64,000 bases of DNA from Oscillospiraceae bacterium (GCA_024684395.1 JAIKWY010000111.1:1-64000); one strand, 5' to 3'; shown: positions 8,414 through 17,236, counted from the stretch's first letter. The notes: generated by a model from the sequence alone, not told the origin. Program-made: numbers and translations.

Positions 8414-10030
8414 TTATGCCTTTGCTTTGGCTTTTTTTGGCTTCGGCGCAAGTTCAGCCTCAAACTGCTCCTGCGTTTCCGTCAGATAGTGGATGCCCTC
8501 TGCGATGCTCAGCAGCGCCGGGATGAATGTCCAGCAGAATGCTGCATAGAGCAAGCCCTTTCCGTATTTGCCGAGATAGAATTTATGGATCCCAAGACCG
8601 CCGAGCACGATCGCCAGCACGCCGGCTTCGTTCTTTCGTCTTTCTCCCCACCCCTGCATGATGAAGATCATGAGCGTGATGAGAAGCAGAACGAACTGCG
8701 GGATAAGCGTCTCGAAGCAGGGATAGATGCCCAGCACATCGAGCACGTCATTGAACGGGATCAGCGCCTGGAGCCAATCCGGCGAGGTCATGCCGATCAC
8801 ATCACCCTCGATGAGCTCCTTGATACCAGAGCCGAGGAAGGAAATAGACATCACAAACATCAGGATGCTCGTACCGAGGAAAAACGGTTTCAGCGGGATC
8901 TTTACGCTCAGGAAGCGGATCGCAAGGAAAACGAACACGAGAACCACACACCCGGCTGCAAAGCCGCCCCATACATAGCTGGTGCTGTCTGCAGTCGCAA
9001 GAAGCGGCTGATAGAACAGGATGACCTCGGCACCTTCACGGAATACTGCAAGGAACGCAGTAAAAGCGAGTGTCAATACACTTCCGGCTTCAGCGGATGC
9101 CTTGACCTGATCACCGATATACTTGTTCCAGGCATCCGCCTCTGCCTTAGACACCATCCAGTTGGACACGTAGAACAGCACAAGCACAGCAGTCAGCGCA
9201 GTAACGCCCTCAATGATCTCCTGATTTGCTGTGTTGGCAAGCTTCAGGAGACTGAGCAGCCATGCGCAGATAAAGCTTGCAATAATTGCAAGTACACTGC
9301 CTGCATATACGAATTTAAGCTGCTTCTGATTCTTGGATTTGATCAGATAGGCAATAATAGCACCAACAACGAGGATCGCTTCCAGACCCTCCCTGAGTAT
9401 AATGCCGAAGCAAGCGGCAAAGGTCACCCAGCCTTTCGTCTTTGTATTTGCGGCTGGCTGCGCCGGAGCTTCCGTTGCAGGAAGTTGATCGCTTTCGATC
9501 TCTTCCATAGCAGCCGTCTCCATTTCCGGCTCACCGGTCAGATTTAACTGGCTCTCTCCGAAATCACCAAGCCCATCAAGATGATTAGCCTGGATGTGCA
9601 GGATCTCACTGAGTTTGTTGAACTCGGCGGCGATCGTCTCCTCGCCGAGATCCTTCTTGACAGCCTTTCGGGCGGTCTTGAACTGGAGTTCTGCCTTGCT
9701 GACCTCGGAACCGGAATACCCGTTGACATTCCGCTCGAAACCGGAGGTCTCATAGTAGAAATTGTAGGTATTCAGACATGCAGTATAGGCGTTTTCCTTG
9801 TCTCCCTGTACATAGCAGGTATAGGAAGCCTCAAGGCACGCATCAATGGCGTTTGCTGCATCATTCCATGTAGCAGCAGGCTCACCGGCTGCCTTATATT
9901 CCTCCCAAGATGGATAGTAAAAGACCTCCGCATGTGCAATGAGCCCCGGAACAGCGCAGAGCACGACCAGCGCTGTCCAGATCATAGCCAGCAGAATCGC
10001 AGATACCCGTCTGACTGAGTGTTGCTTCAC
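8414..10030 (-). CDS. FTR1-family iron permease with C-terminal TM2 domain
   Basis: High-affinity iron permease of 538 residues. It has a signal/TM segment (about 8-30), an extracytoplasmic helical domain (30-170) rich in Tyr and acidic residues, and an FTR1 membrane domain with the two iron-binding REGxE motifs (ILREGLEAIL near 212, FREGAEVILF near 331). An added C-terminal TM2 domain carries the family pattern GGLGIHKFYLGKYGKGL (about 470-520), followed by a Lys/Ala tail. GTG 10030 was chosen because GGAGGAATTACT precedes it. An in-frame upstream extension to 10138 would run through a palindrome and lacks a ribosome site. It is first in the P19-type operon, with its own promoter and two operator-like palindromes upstream. 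The TM2 fusion is unusual for FTR1. Confidence 0.94.
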   Translation of the reverse strand: MKQHSVRRVSAILLAMIWTALVVLCAVPGLIAHAEVFYYPSWEEYKAAGEPAATWNDAANAIDACLEASYTCYVQGDKENAYTACLNTYNFYYETSGFERNVNGYSGSEVSKAELQFKTARKAVKKDLGEETIAAEFNKLSEILHIQANHLDGLGDFGESQLNLTGEPEMETAAMEEIESDQLPATEAPAQPAANTKTKGWVTFAACFGIILREGLEAILVVGAIIAYLIKSKNQKQLKFVYAGSVLAIIASFICAWLLSLLKLANTANQEIIEGVTALTAVLVLFYVSNWMVSKAEADAWNKYIGDQVKASAEAGSVLTLAFTAFLAVFREGAEVILFYQPLLATADSTSYVWGGFAAGCVVLVFVFLAIRFLSVKIPLKPFFLGTSILMFVMSISFLGSGIKELIEGDVIGMTSPDWLQALIPFNDVLDVLGIYPCFETLIPQFVLLLITLMIFIMQGWGERRKNEAGVLAIVLGGLGIHKFYLGKYGKGLLYAAFCWTFIPALLSIAEGIHYLTETQEQFEAELAPKPKKAKAKA

Positions 10031-10047
10031 AGTAATTCCTCCAGTGA

Positions 10048-10061
10048 TTAGCAGAAGCTTA
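10048..10061. promoter_or_regulatory. Operator-like palindrome in FTR1 leader
   Basis: TTAGCAGAAGCTTA, a member of the TWAGC-N4-GCTWA family, lies 18 bp upstream of the FTR1 start. Its centre is 83 bp from the copy at 10131, close to eight helical turns, so two bound proteins could face each other. Confidence 0.6.
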
Positions 10062-10130
10062 CCCAATGCGCTAATGGAGGAGCAGGCTTTCTGTTCGGCT
10101 GCACTGCTCCTGAACTGTATTATTTCATAG

Positions 10131-10144
10131 TAAGCCATTGCTAA
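10131..10144. promoter_or_regulatory. Operator-like palindrome downstream of FTR1 promoter
   Basis: TAAGCCATTGCTAA lies about 35 bp downstream of the predicted start of the minus-strand FTR1 transcript. It shares its half-sites with the copies next to the feo, ZIP, methyltransferase and Tp47-like promoters. Confidence 0.65.
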
Positions 10145-10182
10145 TGATACGATGATGAATAATGGCTTTACGCCATATTTGC

Positions 10183-10211
10183 ATTATAGCACGGCAGCCA
10201 GAAAAAGTCAA
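10183..10211 (-). promoter_or_regulatory. Sigma-A promoter of FTR1/P19 operon
   Basis: On the minus strand, TTGACT (10211-10206) and TATAAT (10188-10183) are separated by 17 bp. The predicted start near 10176 gives a leader of about 145 nt containing two operator-like palindromes. Between here and the divergent promoter (10212-10397) the DNA is AT-rich, with no gene seen. Confidence 0.8.
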
Positions 10212-10397
10212 TCTGTTTTTTAGAAATCAAGATATATTCATTGTTTCATACAATTATATTTTGGAACTTTGTTTTTCTTTTTAGTGAAGATGGACACAAA
10301 TCATGCCGTTTTCATTTGTTAGTCTAGTCTAATTGTGCCATATTATATTGTGATAATATAGGTGTCAGACATCGAGCTGAGTTCTGACCAAACGGGC

Positions 10398-10426
10398 TTG
10401 ACAATCTAACTTAACTATGTTATACT
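10398..10426 (+). promoter_or_regulatory. Sigma-A promoter of Tp47-like/ferric reductase operon
   Basis: TTGACA (10398-10403) and TATACT (10421-10426) are spaced by 17 bp. The predicted start is about 10433, with an operator-like palindrome 8 bp further on. Confidence 0.85.
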
Positions 10427-10440
10427 GATACTCACGTAAG

Positions 10441-10454
10441 AAAGCTATTGCTAA
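10441..10454. promoter_or_regulatory. Operator-like palindrome at Tp47-like promoter
   Basis: AAAGCTATTGCTAA followed by CC; the right half-site is perfect and the left has one change. Its position at about +8 relative to the predicted start is what a repressor site would need. Confidence 0.65.
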
Positions 10455-10526
10455 CCAGGACAAATCGCAAAGGCTTTATTTCGTGATTTATAAAGTTATT
10501 CAATATCTAACCAAAGGAGTTGTCCT

Positions 10527-12077
10527 ATGAAAACTAAACTGTATTCCATCCTGACTGCGGCTGCAATGACCGCAGCACTTTCCGTACCATTCACAGCGAT
10601 CGCTGCAGATGATACGGTGTACGGAACTATGAACATTCCCTACGCCGATTTCTATGCAGCGGAATTCGGCTCGGCTGCCAATGCCTACGAGGTCGATGCG
10701 GTTTCCTCCGCCACCACGATGAAGTGGACAAAGACCGGTGAGGGCGAGCTGTTTGAGGGCGCTTATTCCGGTGAAGCCCGTGAGGACGGCAGCGGTGACA
10801 TTCTCGGTGTGACCTATGCCGTTGCGATCACGCAAGCCGATCTGGATGCACTGGGTGAGAACAATTACGGCTTCACGAAGCTCGATACGCAGCCCTCTGC
10901 CTACAAGCCTGTGACCGTTACTGATGGTAAGGCTGCATTTGGCGCTGTGGAGGCGGAGCGTAAGACTGCTGCGGCGGAAGTAACACTCTCCACCGAAACA
11001 CCGTGGGGCGACTATCTGCTCTCCATGGCGAACGCTGATCCGGCTTTCAGTGACAAATATCGTGGTGTTCTTCTGAAAACGAGTGATGGTAACGCTTATG
11101 CAATGCGTCACGAGCAGAACATCTGGCGTGGACAGGTCGCATGGTCGAGCGGCATCAAGACCTCCGAGCCGCACGGTAATCAGCTCAGTTTCGAGAACTA
11201 TAAGACGCTGATGGGCGCTACGATCACAGAGATCGACATCATCAACACCGATGCTGTCTATGTGATCTCCACGGACACTTATGTGCCTGTGAAGTTTGAG
11301 GGCTCGCTCACGGTTGCGGATGCTGCGGCTGGTACGGGTTCCACAAGCCTGACGGCGGAGGGTTTCCCGGATGATTACCAAAAGAAGTACAGTGCCGGCG
11401 AAAGCTTCACCGTTACGGATGATACGGTCTCTTATACAGATACGCTCCCGGGCAGCTACTCGCTCACCGTACATGACGAAGGCGGCAAGTACGCTGATGT
11501 GACAACGAGCTTCACGCTGACCACTGCTGATCTGCCTGCTGCCTATGCTGACGGCAAGATCGTCAAGGCAGAACATGCATCGGATGCAGATTTCCAGAAC
11601 TTCCTGAAAAACATCTCGAAGGTCGAAGTCAATGAGAAAGCGTACTCCGCAGCCGGCAAGGGCGCTGTGACGATCATAGGTCCGGACGGTGCGATCGACT
11701 TTTCTGCTGCCGGCAGAGACGGCAATGTCTTTGACGGCTCCGGCAATTATGCTATGATTGTGACGGCGACCGGCTACACAACACCGTTGACCTTTACCAT
11801 TGAGCAGGCTTCTGATTCCTCTGCTGAGTCCTCCGAAGCACCTGATTCTTCCGCTGTTGACAGCACCGCTGAAAGCTCTTCTTCCAGTAGCTCTTCCAGC
11901 AGTCAGGCAAGCAGTTCCTCTGCAAGTTCCAGCTCGTCGAAGAGCAGTTCTTCGTCAACGACGAGCACCGCTTCTCCGAAAACCGGCGATGCTTCTGCTG
12001 CGCTTCCGCTCGCTGCATTTGCGGCGGCAGCCGGTGCGCTTTCTGTGAGCATGGTCAAGCGGAAGAAGGACGAATAA
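10527..12077 (+). CDS. Sortase-anchored Tp47-like surface protein
   Basis: Secreted protein of 516 residues. It has a signal peptide (about 1-26, ending AIAAD), a region resembling treponemal Tp47 penicillin-binding lipoprotein domains (YGTMNIPYADFYAAE, then DAVSSATTMKW), further beta-rich repeats to about 425, a Ser-rich stalk (about 430-480), and a C-terminal sorting signal with SPKTGD, a hydrophobic stretch and KRKK. It is therefore wall-attached by sortase. ATG 10527 has AAAGGAG upstream. It leads an operon with a ferric-reductase-like gene under an operator shared by the iron genes, so a role in iron or heme handling at the surface is more likely than beta-lactam binding. DAVSSAT also resembles a flavinylation site. 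The Tp47 relation rests on short motifs recognised by eye. Confidence 0.75.
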   Translation: MKTKLYSILTAAAMTAALSVPFTAIAADDTVYGTMNIPYADFYAAEFGSAANAYEVDAVSSATTMKWTKTGEGELFEGAYSGEAREDGSGDILGVTYAVAITQADLDALGENNYGFTKLDTQPSAYKPVTVTDGKAAFGAVEAERKTAAAEVTLSTETPWGDYLLSMANADPAFSDKYRGVLLKTSDGNAYAMRHEQNIWRGQVAWSSGIKTSEPHGNQLSFENYKTLMGATITEIDIINTDAVYVISTDTYVPVKFEGSLTVADAAAGTGSTSLTAEGFPDDYQKKYSAGESFTVTDDTVSYTDTLPGSYSLTVHDEGGKYADVTTSFTLTTADLPAAYADGKIVKAEHASDADFQNFLKNISKVEVNEKAYSAAGKGAVTIIGPDGAIDFSAAGRDGNVFDGSGNYAMIVTATGYTTPLTFTIEQASDSSAESSEAPDSSAVDSTAESSSSSSSSSSQASSSSASSSSSKSSSSSTTSTASPKTGDASAALPLAAFAAAAGALSVSMVKRKKDE

Positions 12078-12126
12078 CACGCAGTTTTCTGAAAATCTCC
12101 TTATACATTCATTCCTTTCGCCCCCT

Positions 12127-12152
12127 GCATCCCTGCAACCAAGCAGGGATGC
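12127..12152 (+). terminator. Intercistronic hairpin after Tp47-like gene
   Basis: Perfect 10-bp stem GCATCCCTGC/GCAGGGATGC with loop AACCAA, extended by an outer CCCCTG/CAGGGG pairing. There is no immediate U-run (ATCTTTTTG follows 6 nt later). It is probably an attenuator that lowers expression of the downstream reductase relative to the surface protein. Confidence 0.5.
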
Positions 12153-12201
12153 CTTACAGGGGAAATCTTTTTGCCCGGATGCGGGCAGACTGGAGGACAT
12201 C

Positions 12202-13545
12202 ATGTTGTTTCTGACTGCGATCGTTATTGCGTGCATTTTCTCGTGGTTTTGCGGAGAGGCACTCCGGAAGCATCCCTATCTGTTTTACGGTGCCGGTGCG
12301 CTGCTGACGATCGTGATGTTTGTGCTTGGCAATGTGCATCTGCAAGCCATACCGGACTGGGTGAACACCTATGTGATCGGTCTGTTCACACACGGTGCGC
12401 TTGCCGGAGCCCTGTGGTGTGTGGTTGCGTATACCGGTGCGCTGCCGAATGGCTCCGCCCCGATGAAACGGCTCATGCCCTGCCGTGGAGAGCTCTCGAT
12501 CTTCACAGCGATCATCACGCTATCCCATGCTGTGTTATACGGCGTTACCTACGTAAAACGTCTTTTCAGCGGCAGACCGGCGGAAGCGGATTTCCTGATG
12601 ACATGCGTGATCAGTCTGCTTCTCATGCTCATCATGGTGCCGTTGACTGTCATCTCGTTCAAGCAGATCCGTAAGAAGTTTAAGGCAAAAACATGGAAGA
12701 ATATCCAACGAGCTGCTTATGTGTTTTATGCGCTGATCTATATGCATGTGCTGGTGATCATGCTTCCCCGTGCGAAAATGGGACGTGAGGGAGCGATGCT
12801 GAGCGTCATCGTTTACAGTGTGATCTTTCTTGGCTATGCAGCGATGCGTCTGCATAAGATGCTTGTCCGCAAAAAACCGGAACGCAGGCGGTTGTATGCG
12901 GCAGTTTGCGGGATGGGAGCCCTTGTGATCATCGGAGGGACTGCCTACGCAGCCTATCCGCTCCCGGAGGTGCCTGCTCGTGTAGCGGCTGAAACTGAAC
13001 CGGAGACGGAAGCTGCGGAAACGATCCCCGCAGAGACCGAACCCGATACGACCGAACCTGTTCCTACTACAGAAGCACCAACTGAGGGAACGACCGAGCC
13101 ACCCACCGAGGAAACAACGGAAGAGACGACGGTGGAGACCACCGAGGAGACAACCGAGGAAGCAGAGAGTACTCCCGAGGATGCCCCGCAGGAGGAACAG
13201 CCGCAGCAGGATCCGCAGGAGGAACAGCCTCAGCAGGAACAGCCTGCGCCCGAACCGGAACCGCAATACCAGTACAACAATGGCACCTATTCTGTGACGC
13301 TGTTCGGGTATGATGCGGAGGAGCATTTCGAGATCACGATCGAAAATGATCGCATTACGTCTATCAACGGGTGGTGTGACGAGAGCGACCCGTGGTATTT
13401 CGATGAGGCGATGCGTGTTGTCCGTGATGCGATCCTGAATGCCAATTCGCCCGATGTACCCGACATGGTATCCGGTGCGACCATCAGCTCGGATGCCATC
13501 AAACAGGCGGTGCGGCAGGCATTGGATCAGGCAAGAAAATCATGA
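12202..13545 (+). CDS. Ferric-reductase-like membrane protein fused to FMN-binding domain
   Basis: Membrane protein of 447 residues. Residues 1-215 form six TM helices of the ferric reductase-like/MsrQ type, with His in helices (THGAL, SHAVLYG, MHVLV) suited to bind heme b. Another TM (about 232-252) leads to a long Thr/Glu/Pro/Gln linker (about 260-355). The C-terminal FMN-binding domain (about 355-447) carries DMVSGATISSDAI, the ApbE flavinylation motif. The design predicts electrons moving from inside through heme to covalent FMN outside, fitting an extracellular ferric reductase. ATG 12202 has TGGAGG upstream. It is co-transcribed with the Tp47-like gene and lies near FTR1/P19. The fusion of both modules in one chain is noteworthy. 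Confidence 0.85.
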   Translation: MLFLTAIVIACIFSWFCGEALRKHPYLFYGAGALLTIVMFVLGNVHLQAIPDWVNTYVIGLFTHGALAGALWCVVAYTGALPNGSAPMKRLMPCRGELSIFTAIITLSHAVLYGVTYVKRLFSGRPAEADFLMTCVISLLLMLIMVPLTVISFKQIRKKFKAKTWKNIQRAAYVFYALIYMHVLVIMLPRAKMGREGAMLSVIVYSVIFLGYAAMRLHKMLVRKKPERRRLYAAVCGMGALVIIGGTAYAAYPLPEVPARVAAETEPETEAAETIPAETEPDTTEPVPTTEAPTEGTTEPPTEETTEETTVETTEETTEEAESTPEDAPQEEQPQQDPQEEQPQQEQPAPEPEPQYQYNNGTYSVTLFGYDAEEHFEITIENDRITSINGWCDESDPWYFDEAMRVVRDAILNANSPDVPDMVSGATISSDAIKQAVRQALDQARKS

Positions 13546-13660
13546 TATGGGGATCTCTAAAATCATAGTTTTAGAGATGTGGTGCGGGGCGAAGCCCCGC
13601 ACCACATCCGTTTGGCTTTTCGGGGAAAAGCCAAACGGCTGTGTTGGGTGGTTCCCATAT
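13545..13660. repeat. Mosaic palindrome cluster (MITE/REP-like)
   Basis: A 116-bp element bounded by inverted ATATGGG/CCCATAT. It contains three perfect stems: ATCTCTAAAA/TTTTAGAGAT (13553-13578), a 12-bp GC-rich stem around GGTGCGGGGC (13579-13605), and a 14-bp stem CCGTTTGGCTTTTC (13608-13638). Related modules occur at 22004-22110 and 3782-3850. It starts right after the reductase stop and ends 21 bp before the next ATG. Confidence 0.75.
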
Positions 13661-13680
13661 GACCAAAAGGAGGATCTAAC

Positions 13681-14478
13681 ATGGAACTGAAATTAGGCGA
13701 TGTACAGACGACGGCGCTCATTCCGCTTGCGGTCAAGGCAAGCGAGACGCAGCGAAGCAATGCCCGTATCCAGGACAGGAAGGCGGTGGAGATCATCCGG
13801 GCGCTGAACATTGACACAAAGCCCTATGACAAATTCATGTCGCATGAGGGCGTTGTAGCTCGGACGATCATGCTTGACAAGCAGCTAATGGACATCATCC
13901 GGAAGCATCCGGACAGCGTGATCGTGAATGTCGGCGCCGGATTTGACAATCGGTTCGAGCGGGTCGATAACGGACAGATCTGGTGGTTCGACCTTGATCT
14001 GCCGGATGCGATCGCTGCACGGAAAAAGGCATTCCCGGAGCATGAACGTGTGACGATGGTAGCAGGCAATGCATTGGAGGATGACTGGTGCCAGCAGGTC
14101 AATGAAATACTGGCCGGTCGGAAAGCCAAGCCTGTCTTTATTGCCGAAGGTCTGTTCATGTACCTGACTATGGCGCAGATACGGACATTTCTGGAGATCC
14201 TGAAACAGCATTTCCCGGACGGCGGAACGCTCATCGCCGAGCAGAATAGTAAGCTGATGCAGAAAAATGAGAAGCATCATGATACCGTTAAGAATACAAA
14301 CGCACATTTCAGATCCGGCACTGATTCAGCGCAGGAGATCGCCGATCTGACAAGCGGTTTCCGGGTCATTGAGGAGCACAGCTTCAACGAGGAAATGCGC
14401 AAGTACAGCATCCGCGCAAAGCTGTTCGCAGCGATCCTGCCGAACATGAATGACCGCTGGGCAACGTTCAAGTGGTAA
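13681..14478 (+). CDS. Class I SAM methyltransferase, leucine carboxyl methyltransferase-like
   Basis: Cytoplasmic enzyme of 265 residues. It has the LCMT/PpmA-type pattern: an N-terminal helical part with IQDRKA, SAM-binding VNVGAGFDNRFER (about 80-92), WWFDLDLP, and AEGLFMYL (about 155-162). Family members methylate carboxyl or hydroxyl groups of proteins or small molecules; the substrate here is unknown. AAAGGAGG precedes ATG 13681. A palindrome cluster separates it from the reductase gene, and a terminator follows. It is the first of three methyltransferases in this iron locus. Confidence 0.88.
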   Translation: MELKLGDVQTTALIPLAVKASETQRSNARIQDRKAVEIIRALNIDTKPYDKFMSHEGVVARTIMLDKQLMDIIRKHPDSVIVNVGAGFDNRFERVDNGQIWWFDLDLPDAIAARKKAFPEHERVTMVAGNALEDDWCQQVNEILAGRKAKPVFIAEGLFMYLTMAQIRTFLEILKQHFPDGGTLIAEQNSKLMQKNEKHHDTVKNTNAHFRSGTDSAQEIADLTSGFRVIEEHSFNEEMRKYSIRAKLFAAILPNMNDRWATFKW

Positions 14479-14494
14479 ATAGTTTCATATACGA

Positions 14495-14533
14495 ACAGCG
14501 GACAATACGCTTTGCATTGTCCGCTGTATTTCT
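14495..14533 (+). terminator. Terminator after methyltransferase
   Basis: A 12-bp stem ACAGCGGACAAT/ATTGTCCGCTGT (14495-14506 with 14516-14527) is followed by ATTTCTTTATT. It separates the plus-strand operon from the convergent permease gene. Confidence 0.8.
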
Positions 14534-17236
14534 TTATTCCCGATTCTTCAATATTTCCGCCGGTGAGATCCGGTTGATCTTCCCGATCAGCAGGCGGTTG
14601 ATGACAAAGTAAATGAGCAGGATCGCTGCGAATAGGATCACATAGAGCTGCCACGGAAAGTTCAGCTTCATCGAGCACGGCACATTACAAATAAAGCTCG
14701 GATAGATCGCATCCATGAGCGCTTTTGCGAGCGGTACGGAAACAAGTGCCCCCACCGCAACGATCAGCAGATTGCCGTTCAGGTAGAGTGACCGTATCTC
14801 CTTCGGGCGGTAGCCAAAGATCTTGATCAGCGAAATGCCTGATGCCGCACGGTCGATCATCACGCCCATCATCAGGTACATGACCACGCAGAAGATCACT
14901 GCGCCCGCTGCGATCAATGTAGCGACCAGCGAGAACATCAGCTTGACGAACACGCTTGCGCTGCGGGCAATATCATCCTTTGTTGTAACGGAATACAGCC
15001 TGCCTTCGTCAATGTCGAGCGCCTTATCGGAATAGACCACATTGAAATAATCATCCTCCTGCCCGAACAGCTCACGCATACTGTCAATGTCCATGAAGAT
15101 GGTGAAACCAACGGAATACTGGCTGATACCGGTCACGGTAAAGCTGTACTCCGTATCAGCGGCATAATCCGAGAACGTGACACGGTCGCCGATCTGATAA
15201 CCGAAACGCTCCACCAGAGACGAATTGATGACCGCCTTATTCTTGCCCTTTTCCGGCTTGGCATCAAAATAGGGGTTGTCACTGTCAATGCCGATCACCG
15301 TGACATCAAGGGTATAGCCCATACAATCGGTGCTGAGTGTCTTGATATAGGCGGCTTCACCGTCCTGCGGCGGCGTTTTATCCGGATACTTGTAAAGATA
15401 TTGATATGCATATTTGGTATCGTTGATCGTATCACGTTTCACGGCATTGCACATCACATAGCAGTCGAGTCCCATGATGATGACCATGATCGAGACAAAC
15501 ATTCCTGCCATCATGGCCATGGCAGAGCGGGATTCCCGGACAAGCTGCCGGATCGCAAACAGCGTCGGGAAGCTTTTTGTTTTCAGCGAAAACTGGCGGT
15601 AACTGCCCGCCGACTGTTCATTTTTCATCAGAGACAACGCTGTACGGGAGAGCTTCTGGTTGATGACGATCGCGTTGACGATCGCCGAGATCAGCGGCGG
15701 CAAAACAAGTGCATAGATGACCAGATACGGTGGATAGATCACATCAAAGACCGGCAGCGAGAAATACGCATAGGAGTCCTGCGCCTGCGATTCCACGCCG
15801 AATGCAAAGCCGAGTACTGCACCGACCACAGCTGCACAGAAGGCGACGAGCGTCGGCATAGTGATGTAGTGCAGCATGAGATCCTTCTTCTTCACGCCGA
15901 GTGCGTAGAGTGCGCCGATGACGCTTTGCTCCTGCTCGATCTGATGTACGACAAAGACAGAGAGTACATATGCAAACAGCGCCAGAATGATGATGCCTGC
16001 GACCAGTCCGGCGTTTTTGTCCATGATGACATCGCCTGCCGCTGCGGCAATGCGGATGTTATCCTCTGCTTTCACAAACGAGGTCAGGTTTTCGATCTCC
16101 ATATCGAATACCTCGTCGAGCAGCTCGTCCATGTTGTCCTGTAATTCGCCCACACCGTCCGCAAGCTCCGCCGAACCGTCCGCTGCGCTTGCTGCTCCGT
16201 CCGTATAGTCATAGATGCCTTGCCGGAACTCTGCCAGCTCATCCAGACTGCTTTTCAGCGCTGCGAGGTCGGAAGAATGTGTCGCAGCAATGAGAGCTTC
16301 GAGCGTATCTACGTAGTTTTCCTCTGTCAGCACGATCTTCTGACTGGCAAGCGTCTGATTCGCCTGCGCAAGATACTGTGCAAACAAAGCATCAGCAGCG
16401 TCATGCAGATCCTGGTTATGGCTACGCAGTTCATCCAACCCCTCAGCCAAATCCTCTGCACCGTCTTTCAGATCATTGATGCCGTTTTCCATATCCCGTC
16501 GATCCTTCAAAAGATCATCTATCGTTTCACGGAAATACCGATTCTCGATCTGTTCCGGATCGATCTTGATCTGTTTGATCTTCTCCTTCAGCGCATCATC
16601 TGTGGTGTTTCCGAGGCGGTAGGCGTAGGTGTATTCCTCGGCATTGAGGTCGGCATGTTCCTTGACGGCATCATACTGCGGACCCGTCACAAACAGCAGC
16701 CCGAAAGCTGTCCGCTCAACGGCGGTATCGCTGAATTTCGCAATGCACATATCATAGTCCGGCACAGAACCGATGCCGGTAATTCTGAACGAGATACCGC
16801 CCGCCGTGACCGTGGAGCCGATACGGATCGCATGTGCCTCGGCATAGCCTTTCTCTATAACTGCTTCGCCGTCCTGTGCTGCAAGAACGCCGTCATCCAA
16901 CTGGATCAGGTCGATGCTATTCCGATTCCGAAACAGCCGCAATGTCGAATGATCGTCTGCTTTCAGATCCAATGAAAACATAGGCTCGATCTGTGTCCCG
17001 TCAGTGGTCAGTGCTGAAAGGTCATCGTCACAAAGCGGCAGAAAGACAGTAAACTGCCCGTCCTCGACCCTATTTTTAGACTTCTGGTTTTCCGTACCCT
17101 GAATGATCATTTCCGAAGAACCAACGATCGAAATAACCAGAAAAATGCCCATGACAAACAGCAGAAACAGTGCGAGATACCGCCCGATATTCGCCCGCAG
17201 ATCACGCAGCAGCCGCTTTCTGAGTACCTTGTTCAT
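14534..17236 (-). CDS. Large FtsX-type ABC permease with coiled-coil insert
   Basis: Permease of 900 residues with two FtsX-type membrane halves. There is an N-terminal TM (about 19-40), a large external domain, three TMs (about 410-535), a further TM (about 582-605), a second external domain, and three terminal TMs (about 750-890). Between 250 and 390 the external part contains heptad-like LKDGAEDLAEGLDEL and DGSAELADGVGELQDNMDEL segments, like the coiled coils of YhgE/Pip proteins. It shares one base with the upstream ATPase gene (TAATG). Such permease/ATPase pairs under TetR control often handle toxic peptides, lipids or drugs. The operator-like palindrome upstream of the ATPase ties this pair to the iron locus, so it may export or process a metallophore-like product (speculative). 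Confidence 0.85.
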   Translation of the reverse strand: MNKVLRKRLLRDLRANIGRYLALFLLFVMGIFLVISIVGSSEMIIQGTENQKSKNRVEDGQFTVFLPLCDDDLSALTTDGTQIEPMFSLDLKADDHSTLRLFRNRNSIDLIQLDDGVLAAQDGEAVIEKGYAEAHAIRIGSTVTAGGISFRITGIGSVPDYDMCIAKFSDTAVERTAFGLLFVTGPQYDAVKEHADLNAEEYTYAYRLGNTTDDALKEKIKQIKIDPEQIENRYFRETIDDLLKDRRDMENGINDLKDGAEDLAEGLDELRSHNQDLHDAADALFAQYLAQANQTLASQKIVLTEENYVDTLEALIAATHSSDLAALKSSLDELAEFRQGIYDYTDGAASAADGSAELADGVGELQDNMDELLDEVFDMEIENLTSFVKAEDNIRIAAAAGDVIMDKNAGLVAGIIILALFAYVLSVFVVHQIEQEQSVIGALYALGVKKKDLMLHYITMPTLVAFCAAVVGAVLGFAFGVESQAQDSYAYFSLPVFDVIYPPYLVIYALVLPPLISAIVNAIVINQKLSRTALSLMKNEQSAGSYRQFSLKTKSFPTLFAIRQLVRESRSAMAMMAGMFVSIMVIIMGLDCYVMCNAVKRDTINDTKYAYQYLYKYPDKTPPQDGEAAYIKTLSTDCMGYTLDVTVIGIDSDNPYFDAKPEKGKNKAVINSSLVERFGYQIGDRVTFSDYAADTEYSFTVTGISQYSVGFTIFMDIDSMRELFGQEDDYFNVVYSDKALDIDEGRLYSVTTKDDIARSASVFVKLMFSLVATLIAAGAVIFCVVMYLMMGVMIDRAASGISLIKIFGYRPKEIRSLYLNGNLLIVAVGALVSVPLAKALMDAIYPSFICNVPCSMKLNFPWQLYVILFAAILLIYFVINRLLIGKINRISPAEILKNRE

